From: an uncultured Rickettsiales bacterium
GTDB taxonomy: Bacteria > Pseudomonadota > Alphaproteobacteria > Rickettsiales > UBA998
Direction: 5' to 3'
Assembly: GCA_937982385.1 (NCBI GenBank)
Contig: CALJMC010000115.1
Location: 1 to 14,160, forward strand
DNA: 14,160 nucleotides
Below the pieces are notes generated by a model that saw only the letters and a program-made list of their open reading frames with translations, was not told where the DNA came from and ran no database searches. The translations under genes and the position numbers were made by a program. Positions 1-7,304 of the stretch are shown piece by piece. The first letter of the stretch is position 1, and each line of letters begins with the position of its first letter.

Positions 1-11
1 TTTTTTTCACC
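1..11 (-). promoter_or_regulatory. Shine-Dalgarno-like sequence directly after the stop of the large exported-protein gene
   Basis: Read on the minus strand, the TAA stop of the large gene runs straight into GGTGAAAAAAA, giving an AAGGTGA core that shares its first bases with the stop codon. This is a good match to an anti-SD target. The simplest reading is that a further minus-strand gene starts just outside the window and is co-transcribed with the large gene. The downstream start codon is not in the window, so this is an inference. Confidence 0.45.
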
Positions 12-3000
12 TTATTTATGCCTCAGATCATTGGGTGCGAAATAGACAGGCACTTCACCCCAGTAGTTTTCAACACAGTTTGACATTCCCGGATCGTCAC
101 ATGTCGGCAGAGGCGGTGCTACGCTTGGAGTATAGGCGCCACCCGTTGCTTTAATGGTTTCCTCAACCTGTGCACCATAATAATTTTCTAGTTTTGTATG
201 GTTTTCTGCTGGGAACCCTAATGTTTTTAACTCTTCTTTGAGAGGTCTCGGAATCTCGTCTTTCCACATGGTATATTCTTCACCTTGTCCCCAAAAATCA
301 TTGTTTCCGCATGTATCAAGTGCACGCCCGTTATTAAATGCAAGCGCCCGAATCCATTCTAAGCCAGGTTTCCCGTGAAATGCTGTATGCGATTCTGTAA
401 CGAATGCAACATACGGCATGCGCCAGTTTTGCTCGCCGCCTGCAGGCATCACGAGATCCTTATTATAGACTAACATATCTCCAGCAAGTACAGAATCGAG
501 ACCTGTACCATGCATGGTTGCTGTGCCTGATATGGCCGCATAATGAGGGAATCTATGCGTTGGGTCTGAGTCCGTCACATAGCCACGCCATGACATCGGC
601 CATGCCTCGGTTTCGACTTGCGTACGTTTCCCTGTGGAATCTTTTGCAATCGTTTGGAATTCACCACCACTACGAGAGAGTATAATTTCTTCTCCTGAGC
701 CTTGTTTGAAGAGTGATTCATGTTTCACAAAACAGTTAAGTGAAAAATCACGAATACTACGCGCTTGATAGAGTTTTAACTCTGCCCAGCTTGTGATGGG
801 TTCAACTGGTTTACCTTCTTCACCAAACCTAACGCCTGGGTTGAGAATGGATTGACGATTGTCACCACCACCAATACGGCATTTATCGCCAGTGTTATAA
901 GGGCCTTCCCCTGCAATATGGCGACCAACGCCAGCTAACGCATAATCTGCACCGGCGAGACTTTCTCCCAATTCTGTATCAGTAAGTTCGCCTGTATTTT
1001 CTTTGTTGCCACATTCTTTACCCATATCCCAGCAACGCATGTAGGGACGGTGTGCGCCGAAATAAGATCTAAAGTGATAGCCTTCAGGCACGTTGCTTGG
1101 CTCTTTTTCTGACACTAATTTCAACGGGTTCATCGGGGCGAGTGGTTTGGCGATGGCCAAGCATGCATCTTTAATCAATACATCACCACATGGATTCCCG
1201 CTGATGTAATTCCCATCTAATATGCCTTTTGCTTCTTTACCATTCCAATTGGTTGCACAACATTGCCCGTTTTCTTGACCACCAGCAATATTGTCACCAC
1301 ATTCCAATTTATCCCAGCATGACTCTCCATTTATAGATGCGTAGTAGCATATAATATTGAACAAAATACGTTGTGTGATGACTTTGTCAAACGCAGCTTG
1401 ACGCCAAGTAAGAATATCAACTTTGGGAATAAACTCAGATGTTAGATCTGAGATAAACGCATTATCTCGCTGTATTTCTCTTCTTTCTCGAATGGCTTTC
1501 ATATGGTCTTCGGCAGGTTCTTTTGCCTTTTCTTCAGACTCATAAGATTCTTTTTCTTCGCCCTCGGGATCATCTTCGCTTCGGTTGCTGTAGTCGGCAA
1601 CAGCGGGTCCAACCCCAACTTCATCTGCGACGCGACCTTCTGCATATGTTCCGCCGTCAGCATTTGGTGCGCCAGCACAACGCACTTGGTCATAAGGGTT
1701 TCCTCCATAGACGGCAGTCATAGGGGAGTAATAATCGCGTTCATTAATAGTAAAATCCCAACGCGGTGTAAAAGGATGGCTCGGGTCGAGTATTCTCTCA
1801 TATTGACGCTCTGTCACATCATTGACGCAAATGGCACCATTGTTGAATTCTGATGTCTCCGTAATTGCAGTGAAATTGAACGTTGAATCTGCAACTGGTC
1901 TGTATTGTCTGCTCAGACTTTTAATATACTTAAAGAGGTCGCGGAACGAGCGAAAAAAACTTCCGCCACCACTGGATACTTGCCCTAAACTAAATGTAGC
2001 TACAGGTGTCGGGTTTTCTGTTGCTACCGTATAATCTACGCCCTTAAATGGTTCTGGTATTGCTTGGTCTGGCGGTATTCTTACGCCATTAAGTGCATAG
2101 TTAGGTTCTTTCGCAGCGGCGCCATTGCGCAGGAGAAAGTCAGTGTTAAACAGTAATTTTCTCCATGAGAACATTAAATAGTCACTCGGAAAATATTCTT
2201 GTTCCTCATGTGGGAGCGGTACTAAACGGAAGGGTTGACAGAATTTTTGTGATAATATTTCAGCACGCTCAGCGCCTTCTTCTCCAACGTCCTCAGCGTT
2301 TGTTTGGTCAGCCACAGAGAGGAATTGTTTTTCGCCTTGTCCTTGGAAAATCGTGCGGACTTGGCGCGCGCGACCTAAAATAAATTGGTTGGCACAATTA
2401 TCAAACTCCATGCGGTTCCATACCGGGTCCAGGTAGTTTGGTGCTGTGTAGCCACGCGCCGTGTCATGAGGTCTGACAAGTGATTGACTGGCAAGTGCTG
2501 TTCTAGCTGTTTCGATGACGCGCTCGCACCCATCAGCAGCGTTGCGTTCTATGCTTGCATTTTCACCACGCGGTGCACTGGAAGTTACGTTGGTAAGCCT
2601 GTTGCGGTGGCGATGAAAGTTCCGGCTTCCCCTATAAATAGAGCCCAAATAAGGGCTGGCGGGCTGCTCTGATTCGATGCCCTGCAGGCCCGTTGAGTAC
2701 CAAGGGTTCAAATCAACCGGTTTGATCAATTCTGTATCACGGTGACGATATCTGAACTTAGAGGGGCCATACTCGAAGGAAGGTCTCACGCGAGCACCTT
2801 GATAGAGGTTAAGTTGTTCTCTGTTTTCTGGAGGCTCAGTTTTAGCTTCGGCGAAATTATTGACACCATTATATTCATCGATTTCATAATTATCTTTGTC
2901 AAAAGGAGGGTAGATAGTATCGATCCAGCTGGTGAGAGGGAATGTATTATAACGTTCATCTGGTGCCTCAAACACAGACCCCGCGAGTGGCACGCGATAG

Positions 3001-3242
3001 GGAGGTACACCATTTTCTGCTGGGGCACCCGTTTGAGCGGTGCCGAAATGAAGTTCATCTGTTACATTCTTACAAAAAGCAAGAACTTCTTCTTGGGTGC
3101 GAGTTGTTAGGTCAGTGGTTTGTGTTGGTGCCGGGCTACTGACAACAGGTGATGAAGATGCTAAAAACAGCGTTAGACACACAATAAAACAGTAAGCAAA
3201 ACAAGATATGCTGGTGCGTTTTATGGTCGTTATTTCCATCAT
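12..3242 (-). CDS. Large cysteine-rich exported protein of unknown function
   Basis: I do not recognise this family. The ATG pair at 3242/3239 is preferred over an in-frame TTG at 3275: it has a GAAGAG at 3247-3252, and the protein then opens with a signal peptide (basic IKR, hydrophobic SCFAYCFIVCLTLFLA, then SSSP). The protein is about 1076 aa. No further membrane segment is obvious, so the mature chain is probably periplasmic, surface-bound or secreted. About 20 cysteines follow the signal peptide; 14 fall in the last 445 residues, including CC, CWDKLEC and CWDMGKEC clusters, suggesting disulfides or metal binding. Numbering from the TTG, residues about 565-605 are a charged Glu/Lys/Arg-rich linker separating a proline/tyrosine-rich N half from the Cys-rich C half. 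Near residues 930-960, AGDMLVY followed by PYVAFVTE vaguely recalls a CHAP/NlpC-P60 core, but I see no catalytic triad. It is divergent from virB8-virB9, so a T4SS-linked role is possible but unproven. Confidence 0.85.
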   Translation of the reverse strand: MMEITTIKRTSISCFAYCFIVCLTLFLASSSPVVSSPAPTQTTDLTTRTQEEVLAFCKNVTDELHFGTAQTGAPAENGVPPYRVPLAGSVFEAPDERYNTFPLTSWIDTIYPPFDKDNYEIDEYNGVNNFAEAKTEPPENREQLNLYQGARVRPSFEYGPSKFRYRHRDTELIKPVDLNPWYSTGLQGIESEQPASPYLGSIYRGSRNFHRHRNRLTNVTSSAPRGENASIERNAADGCERVIETARTALASQSLVRPHDTARGYTAPNYLDPVWNRMEFDNCANQFILGRARQVRTIFQGQGEKQFLSVADQTNAEDVGEEGAERAEILSQKFCQPFRLVPLPHEEQEYFPSDYLMFSWRKLLFNTDFLLRNGAAAKEPNYALNGVRIPPDQAIPEPFKGVDYTVATENPTPVATFSLGQVSSGGGSFFRSFRDLFKYIKSLSRQYRPVADSTFNFTAITETSEFNNGAICVNDVTERQYERILDPSHPFTPRWDFTINERDYYSPMTAVYGGNPYDQVRCAGAPNADGGTYAEGRVADEVGVGPAVADYSNRSEDDPEGEEKESYESEEKAKEPAEDHMKAIRERREIQRDNAFISDLTSEFIPKVDILTWRQAAFDKVITQRILFNIICYYASINGESCWDKLECGDNIAGGQENGQCCATNWNGKEAKGILDGNYISGNPCGDVLIKDACLAIAKPLAPMNPLKLVSEKEPSNVPEGYHFRSYFGAHRPYMRCWDMGKECGNKENTGELTDTELGESLAGADYALAGVGRHIAGEGPYNTGDKCRIGGGDNRQSILNPGVRFGEEGKPVEPITSWAELKLYQARSIRDFSLNCFVKHESLFKQGSGEEIILSRSGGEFQTIAKDSTGKRTQVETEAWPMSWRGYVTDSDPTHRFPHYAAISGTATMHGTGLDSVLAGDMLVYNKDLVMPAGGEQNWRMPYVAFVTESHTAFHGKPGLEWIRALAFNNGRALDTCGNNDFWGQGEEYTMWKDEIPRPLKEELKTLGFPAENHTKLENYYGAQVEETIKATGGAYTPSVAPPLPTCDDPGMSNCVENYWGEVPVYFAPNDLRHK

Positions 3243-3290
3243 GTCGCTCTTCGTGTAAAGGTTAATGTTTCCCAAGTAATATGTATCTTT

Positions 3291-3307
3291 TTATGTGTGA
3301 CACATAA
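3291..3307. promoter_or_regulatory. 17-bp perfect palindrome, candidate operator
   Basis: TTATGTGT-G-ACACATAA has 8-bp perfect arms around a single central base. It lies about 50 bp upstream of the preferred start of the large gene and about 30 bp downstream of its candidate start site. It could be an operator for a dimeric regulator or a short hairpin in the 5' leader. A one-base loop is too tight for a hairpin unless the stem opens, so a protein-binding site is more likely. Confidence 0.45.
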
Positions 3308-3330
3308 TAGTGATTCGTAATAATACTATA

Positions 3331-3345
3331 TTATCTAATAGATAA
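3331..3345. promoter_or_regulatory. 15-bp perfect palindrome overlapping the candidate minus-strand promoter
   Basis: TTATCTA-A-TAGATAA has 7-bp perfect arms around one base. Its right end touches the candidate -10 hexamer of the large gene (3345-3350), where a bound repressor would block polymerase. It shares the TTAT...ATAA outer frame with the palindrome at 3291-3307; the centres are 39 bp apart. The run is AT-rich, so chance is a real alternative. Confidence 0.4.
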
Positions 3346-3353
3346 GTATAGCA
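3345..3353 (-). promoter_or_regulatory. Candidate extended -10 promoter for the large exported-protein gene
   Basis: On the minus strand the sequence reads TGC-TATACT, an extended -10 (TGnTATAnT) with five of six matches to TATAAT. There is no convincing -35 at 16-18 bp, which is tolerated with extended -10 elements. It predicts a start site near 3338 and a leader of about 95 nt to the preferred ATG, containing the 3291-3307 palindrome. Confidence 0.45.
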
Positions 3354-3371
3354 TAAAGAATGATTGAGAAA

Positions 3372-3390
3372 TGTTACAATTTTGTTACAA
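3372..3390 (+). repeat. Two TGTTACAA direct repeats, 11 bp apart
   Basis: TGTTACAA occurs at 3372-3379 and 3383-3390, an 11-bp period that would put both copies on the same DNA face. They lie about 90-108 bp upstream of virB8, between the candidate minus promoter and the virB8 leader. The second copy, extended to ATTTTGTTACA (3379-3389), also occurs at 13420-13430 upstream of the small secreted-protein gene in the same orientation. A regulator-binding or promoter role is possible; the AT-richness makes this tentative. Confidence 0.35.
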
Positions 3391-3479
3391 AGCATGTTTT
3401 ACTACAAGAATACTGGTTGCAGGTGAAGTCATGGATTTTTGCGCTTTTCACCGTGAATAATTTGTGTCATAGCTAGCAT

Positions 3480-4220
3480 ATGCAGGATGAAGAACTCTAT
3501 CAGCGAATCAAAGATGGTACCTACTATAAAGATGGTAGGGAGTGGTACTCAATGGTCTATATGTCATTGATGTCCGAGCGTTTCTTTTTTATTGTCTTGT
3601 CGGGGCTTGCACTCACCACATTGTTTTTTGCCGTAGTATCCTTTTTTGCTATTTTGCCCTTAAAACCTATTGAAACATTTTTATATGAAAACCCTCGAGG
3701 AGCTACGCATTTTGCGCATTTGAAGCCACTTAGAGAAAATCAGGATGAGGATGTGAATCACGCATTAAGGCAGCATATGTTGGAGCATTACGTGACCCAT
3801 CGTGAAGGTTATGAGAGAAGTAAATACGGTTTTTTTGTTAAAGTCGTGCAGCAAAACAGTGATAACGCAGCATTCCAAGCCTATCGTAGTTATATTGATC
3901 GCTCAAACCCAAATAGCCCCATTACACTCTATGGCGCGGCATCCATCCGAACTATTGAGGTAAAATCCGTGCGTATCACGCCCGATGAAACCCAAGCGAA
4001 TGGGTATATTGCGCGTGTCAATTTTGCCGCGATTGTGCGTTCTCCGAAAGGTGGTAACGTTTCTGACTGGACAGCTGAGGTGAATTTTTACTACAAAGAT
4101 GTAGCGGTAATAGATGCAGATAATTCTGATCGTGCGCCTGATGATCCTGTGGAGATTACTCCGATGGAGTTTAGGGTGACAGGGTATCGAACAGAATTAA
4201 CATCTGGTGCAACCAGATGA
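3480..4220 (+). CDS. virB8: VirB8-family T4SS inner-membrane scaffold protein
   Basis: VirB8 is a bitopic inner-membrane protein whose NTF2-like periplasmic domain nucleates T4SS assembly and contacts VirB9 and VirB10. The 246-aa product has the right size and layout: a cytoplasmic N-terminus of about 33 residues, one membrane segment at about 35-60 (RFFFIVLSGLALTTLFFAVV...), and a periplasmic domain with the family signatures HYVTHREGYE (103-111), NPNSPITLYG (143-152) and a C-terminal FRVTGYRTEL. The ATG at 3480 is the only possible start, because an in-frame TAG lies two codons upstream. It has no good Shine-Dalgarno, so translation may be weak, leaderless or coupled to something in the leader. 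Its stop overlaps the virB9 start (ATGA). No virB7, virB10, virB11 or virD4 accompanies it. The type is closest to the rvh/VirB8 group, judged from motifs only. Confidence 0.9.
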   Translation: MQDEELYQRIKDGTYYKDGREWYSMVYMSLMSERFFFIVLSGLALTTLFFAVVSFFAILPLKPIETFLYENPRGATHFAHLKPLRENQDEDVNHALRQHMLEHYVTHREGYERSKYGFFVKVVQQNSDNAAFQAYRSYIDRSNPNSPITLYGAASIRTIEVKSVRITPDETQANGYIARVNFAAIVRSPKGGNVSDWTAEVNFYYKDVAVIDADNSDRAPDDPVEITPMEFRVTGYRTELTSGATR

Positions 4221-5077
4221 TAGGTAACGTTAACAAGAAGAATACGCGCTTTATGAAAAGATTTTTGCAGACATTCTTATTTGTAATATCACTATTATGC
4301 TTGAATAGTGGCGATGTTAGTGCGCTTCAAAAGGCGCGTCCAATCGCCACTGATGCGCGTATTAAGACAGTGCGATATACGCCGAATGAAGTGTATCGTT
4401 TTGTCGGGCATTATGGCTACCATGCTATTATTGAGTTAGCAGAAGGTGAAGTTATTCAAAATATTTCTGTGGGTGATGCAACATCATGGAACATCGAGGC
4501 GAATGCACACCGTATTTTGATTAAGCCAATTAAGCAGCTCGCTGAAACCAATATGATTGTAGTCACGAGTAAGCGTCTCTATCATTTTGAACTTGATGCT
4601 ACTGAAGTAGAAAATATTTCAGCCAAATCCTTAACGTTTGTGATGCGCTTTATTTATCCTGAGGCCTATGGTGCCGGCTTTGCAACGAGTGTTGTGACAA
4701 CTGATGTTGTCCCGGATATTCAAGACCCTGAGATACGTGAAACGCTTAATTTTAAATATGCTATTGTCGGGGGGGACACGGTTGCGCCGATTCGTATTTT
4801 TGACGATGGTGAGTTTACCTATTTCCAGTTTCGAGATAAAAACGCAGATATCCCTGCATTCTTTCACGTAGGCCCATTAGGCAATGAAGCGCTCATTAAC
4901 TACCGAACGCGCGGTGATTATATTGTTGTTGAACGCGTGTCTCCACGCTTTACCTTGCGTCATGGCTCCGATATTGTCTGCGTGTTTAACGAGACAATTC
5001 CGATGCCCGCGCGTCCTATTATGGTTGATGAACGCTCATGGTTTGTGCGTACGACTGATGCACTCAAGTTCTGGTAG
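4217..5077 (+). CDS. virB9: VirB9-family T4SS outer-membrane core-complex protein
   Basis: VirB9 (TrbG/CagX family) is a periplasmic/outer-membrane protein that forms the T4SS core-complex ring with VirB7 and VirB10. The 286-aa product shows both lobes. The N-terminal beta domain has ELAEGEVIQNISVGD...W (73-91), IKPIKQLAETNM (102-113) and TSKRLYHFEL (117-126). The C-terminal domain has LNFKYAIVGGD (177-187), PIRIFDDGEFTYFQF (191-205), GNEALINYRTRGDYIVVERV (222-241) and a closing CVFNE (255-259). A signal peptide is clear (MKRFLQTFLFVISLLCLNSGDVSA). The ATG at 4217 overlaps the virB8 stop by 4 nt and implies coupling. The in-frame ATG at 4253, just before MKRF, gives a more typical signal peptide and is a serious alternative. 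The gene ends 3 bp from the convergent truA stop, so the operon holds only these two genes. Confidence 0.93.
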   Translation: MIGNVNKKNTRFMKRFLQTFLFVISLLCLNSGDVSALQKARPIATDARIKTVRYTPNEVYRFVGHYGYHAIIELAEGEVIQNISVGDATSWNIEANAHRILIKPIKQLAETNMIVVTSKRLYHFELDATEVENISAKSLTFVMRFIYPEAYGAGFATSVVTTDVVPDIQDPEIRETLNFKYAIVGGDTVAPIRIFDDGEFTYFQFRDKNADIPAFFHVGPLGNEALINYRTRGDYIVVERVSPRFTLRHGSDIVCVFNETIPMPARPIMVDERSWFVRTTDALKFW

Positions 5078-5080
5078 GGC

Positions 5081-5836
5081 TTAATAATCAACTTTCATAA
5101 AATACAGCCCGTGTGGTGGGGCATTCGTGCCACCCGCTTTGCGGTCTTTGGCTTCTAAGGCCTTTTTTATGTCCTCAGCTTGCCATTTTCCTTGTCCAAC
5201 CAGACTCAACGTTCCAACCATATTGCGTACTTGATTATGCAAAAAGGATTGTGCGTCGGTGGTGATACGGATTTCACGCCCAAATGGTGAGTCTATCTCA
5301 TTAATTTCAAGTGTTCCTAAGTCTTTGACAGGGGAATTTGCTTGGCAGGCCGTCGAACGAAAACTAGTAAAGTCATGTCTTCCAACTAGAAATTTCGCAC
5401 CCTCACGCATCGCATCAATGTCAAGCGGGCGTCGTACATGCCACGCACGTTTTGCTTCAATGGCAATGCGTGAGGGGCGGTTGAGTATACGATAGAGATA
5501 ATAGCGACGTTTTGCGGTAAAACGTGCGTGAAAATCAGCACCTTCTGCAATGCGTTCTACATTGTTTATAACAACGGCTGTCCCACGTAATGCATGATTA
5601 ATACCTTGCATAATACGGTACGGATCGCGCTCAACATCAGAATCAAAATGCGCGACTTGGGCAATGGCATGCACGCCGGCATCGGTACGGCCCGCCACGT
5701 GCAAACGTACATCTTCTTTCATGGTGTCTAAGATCGCTTCTTCAATATGCTGCTGCGCAGAGGCAGGGCCATCTTGGCGCTGCCAGCCATGCAAATTCGT
5801 GCCATCATATTCTACAGTGAGTTTGTATCGAGGCAT
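5081..5836 (-). CDS. truA: tRNA pseudouridine synthase A
   Basis: TruA converts uridines 38-40 in the tRNA anticodon stem-loop to pseudouridine, stabilising the stem. The 251-aa product starts MPRYKLTVEYDGTNLHGWQ, the family's N-terminal signature, and contains AGRTDAGVHA with the catalytic aspartate at residue 52. Later motifs include HDFTSFRS and the C-terminal SFLHNQVRNMVGTL. The ATG at 5836 is chosen over the GTG one codon upstream. It overlaps the fmt stop by 1 nt (TGATG), and AAGGTGAG lies about 8 nt upstream inside the end of fmt. It is the last gene of gltX-def-fmt-truA. Its stop faces that of virB9 across 3 bp, leaving no intergenic terminator. Confidence 0.97.
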   Translation of the reverse strand: MPRYKLTVEYDGTNLHGWQRQDGPASAQQHIEEAILDTMKEDVRLHVAGRTDAGVHAIAQVAHFDSDVERDPYRIMQGINHALRGTAVVINNVERIAEGADFHARFTAKRRYYLYRILNRPSRIAIEAKRAWHVRRPLDIDAMREGAKFLVGRHDFTSFRSTACQANSPVKDLGTLEINEIDSPFGREIRITTDAQSFLHNQVRNMVGTLSLVGQGKWQAEDIKKALEAKDRKAGGTNAPPHGLYFMKVDY

Positions 5837-6765
5837 CACACGCTCTCACCTTTTTTAATGGGGAATCCACGAAGGAAGTCCTCGGCTTGCATGGGTTTCT
5901 TGCCTGCGCGTTGCAGCTCGGTCAGGCGAATTACGCTGCCTTCAGCGCAGGCAATAGCGAGCTTGTCTGACAGAACAGTACCAGCGCGTGCAAAGCTGAG
6001 TGTGTCAGCAATCTCTGAGCGTAAAATTTTGATAATTTCGCCATTTATTTCAAAGGTAGCGCCAGGGTAGGGGCTCATCCCCATAATATGGTGATGAAGT
6101 TTTTCTGCCGACCAATTAAAATCTATAGGGCGTTCATCCTTGCTAATTTTCTCGGCATAGGTTTCGCCTTGCTTGGGCTGGGCAAGTGGTTCAATGGAGC
6201 CGTCTTGCAAACCTGCAATCGCTTCTAGCAGTAATTCGCCTGCATCAGCCGATAATTCATCATGCAAATCACCCGCAGTGGTGCGGCTTCTAATATCATA
6301 ATCACGACCATGTAAAATATCGCCGGTATCAAGTCCTGCATCCATTTGCATAATCATGCAGGATGTCTCACAATCACCCGCCATGATCGTGCGTTGAATC
6401 GGTGCCGCGCCACGCCAACGTGGCAAATGTGACGGATGTACATTCATGCAACCCATCGGACAGGCGTTTAAAATGGCTTGCGGTAAAATCAAACCATAGG
6501 CCACCACAATCGCGAGATCTGCACTATGCGCTTTGAATTGGGCTTGAATATCCTCTGATTTTAGGCTTTTGGGCGTAAATACAGGAATATTATGTGTCTC
6601 AGCCAGTTGATGCACAGGGGTTGGGCGCTCTTTTTTGCCGCGACCCGCAGGGCGAGGAGGCTGAGAATAGACCGCGACCACCTCATGCTCAGAATTTATG
6701 AGGGTTTGCAAGCTTGGCACCGCAAATTCAGGAGCACCCATGAATATTACTTTGAGAGCGGTCAT
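5836..6765 (-). CDS. fmt: Methionyl-tRNA formyltransferase
   Basis: Fmt transfers a formyl group from 10-formyltetrahydrofolate to Met-tRNAfMet, making the bacterial initiator. The 309-aa product is full length. The Rossmann-type formyltransferase domain opens with VIFMGAPEFAVPSL and contains the catalytic signature NVHPSHLPRWRGAAPIQ (N108, H110) and MDAGLDTGDIL (catalytic aspartate at about 146). The C-terminal tRNA-binding domain starts around residue 205 (FNWSAEKLHHHIMGMSPYPGA). The ATG overlaps the def stop by 4 nt (ATGA) and the TGA overlaps the truA ATG by 1 nt. Pairing with def is the classic arrangement: one adds the formyl group that the other removes after initiation. Confidence 0.97.
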   Translation of the reverse strand: MTALKVIFMGAPEFAVPSLQTLINSEHEVVAVYSQPPRPAGRGKKERPTPVHQLAETHNIPVFTPKSLKSEDIQAQFKAHSADLAIVVAYGLILPQAILNACPMGCMNVHPSHLPRWRGAAPIQRTIMAGDCETSCMIMQMDAGLDTGDILHGRDYDIRSRTTAGDLHDELSADAGELLLEAIAGLQDGSIEPLAQPKQGETYAEKISKDERPIDFNWSAEKLHHHIMGMSPYPGATFEINGEIIKILRSEIADTLSFARAGTVLSDKLAIACAEGSVIRLTELQRAGKKPMQAEDFLRGFPIKKGESV

Positions 6766-7304
6766 ACATCGTACCTCTCGGGGTCTAAGTCACCCGCTTT
6801 ACGTGCTTTGACAATCTTTTTTCCAATCATTTCACGTTTTAGCTTGGAGATATGGTCCACAAACACAATGCCATTCATATGGTCAATTTCGTGCTGCACA
6901 CAGGTCGCCAACACATCATCGGCTTCCATCATCTGTGGATTGCCTTTTTCATCAGTATATTTGATGGTCGCGCGTTTCGGGCGCTTCACATCGCTATAAT
7001 GTCCAGGGAAGGAGAGACATCCCTCTTTATAGACATTATTTTCATCTGACATTTTAATAACTTCAGGGTTAACCATCTTAATCGGATTACCTGGTCTGCC
7101 CTCTTCGCTTTGTTCAATGTCTATTGTCACCAAGCGGAGCATATGGCCCACTTGCACGGCAGATAACCCTATGCCATGCGCGGCATACATGGTGTCCAAC
7201 ATGTCATCAAGCAATTGGAGAATGGAGGAGGTAATCTCTTCAACGGGCTTGGAGATCTCTTTTAGGCGCGGGTCGGGGGATACAACGATAGGCAATATAG
7301 TCAT
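6762..7304 (-). CDS. def: Peptide deformylase
   Basis: Def is the metalloenzyme that removes the N-formyl group from nascent chains. All three family motifs are present in the 180-aa product: HGIGLSAVQ (43-51, canonical GxGLAAxQ), EGCLSFPG with metal-ligand Cys96, and QHEIDHMNG (137-145) supplying His138, catalytic Glu139 and His142. Small deviations are S for A in motif 1 and I for F/L in HExDH; neither touches a catalytic residue. It overlaps gltX upstream by 4 nt (ATGA) and fmt downstream by 4 nt, so its translation is probably coupled to both. Confidence 0.97.
   Translation of the reverse strand: MTILPIVVSPDPRLKEISKPVEEITSSILQLLDDMLDTMYAAHGIGLSAVQVGHMLRLVTIDIEQSEEGRPGNPIKMVNPEVIKMSDENNVYKEGCLSFPGHYSDVKRPKRATIKYTDEKGNPQMMEADDVLATCVQHEIDHMNGIVFVDHISKLKREMIGKKIVKARKAGDLDPERYDV

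Noticed and set aside
1..7. T-run as the U-tract of a rho-independent terminator for the large gene
   Set aside because: On the minus strand, where the gene is read, this is a run of A, and no GC-rich stem precedes it.
400..520. CHAP or NlpC/P60 hydrolase domain in the large protein
   Set aside because: Only a loose AGDMLVY ... PYVAFVTE resemblance; no convincing Cys-His-Asn/Asp triad in the expected order, so no enzymatic function is assigned.
1503..1853. 116-codon plus-strand open frame, antisense to the large gene
   Set aside because: It is the mirror of the acidic linker and gives a Phe/Leu/Ile-rich product with no SD or family motif; one of many antisense shadow frames.
2742..3110. 122-codon plus-strand open frame, antisense to the large gene
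   Set aside because: The minus-strand frame has a signal peptide and continuous coding character; this one has no supporting ribosome site or motif.
12..3242. VirB6-like extended T4SS protein (the other very large proteins of rvh systems)
   Set aside because: VirB6-type proteins carry several membrane helices; apart from the signal peptide none is evident here.
3243..3275. N-terminal extension of the large exported protein to a TTG at 3275
   Set aside because: It puts eleven polar residues before the signal peptide, uses a rare start codon and lacks an SD; the ATG pair at 3242/3239 has GAAGAG upstream.
5070..5100. Bidirectional terminator between virB9 and truA
   Set aside because: Only 3 bp separate the stops, and no GC stem with flanking U-tracts was found here or at the other convergent junctions.
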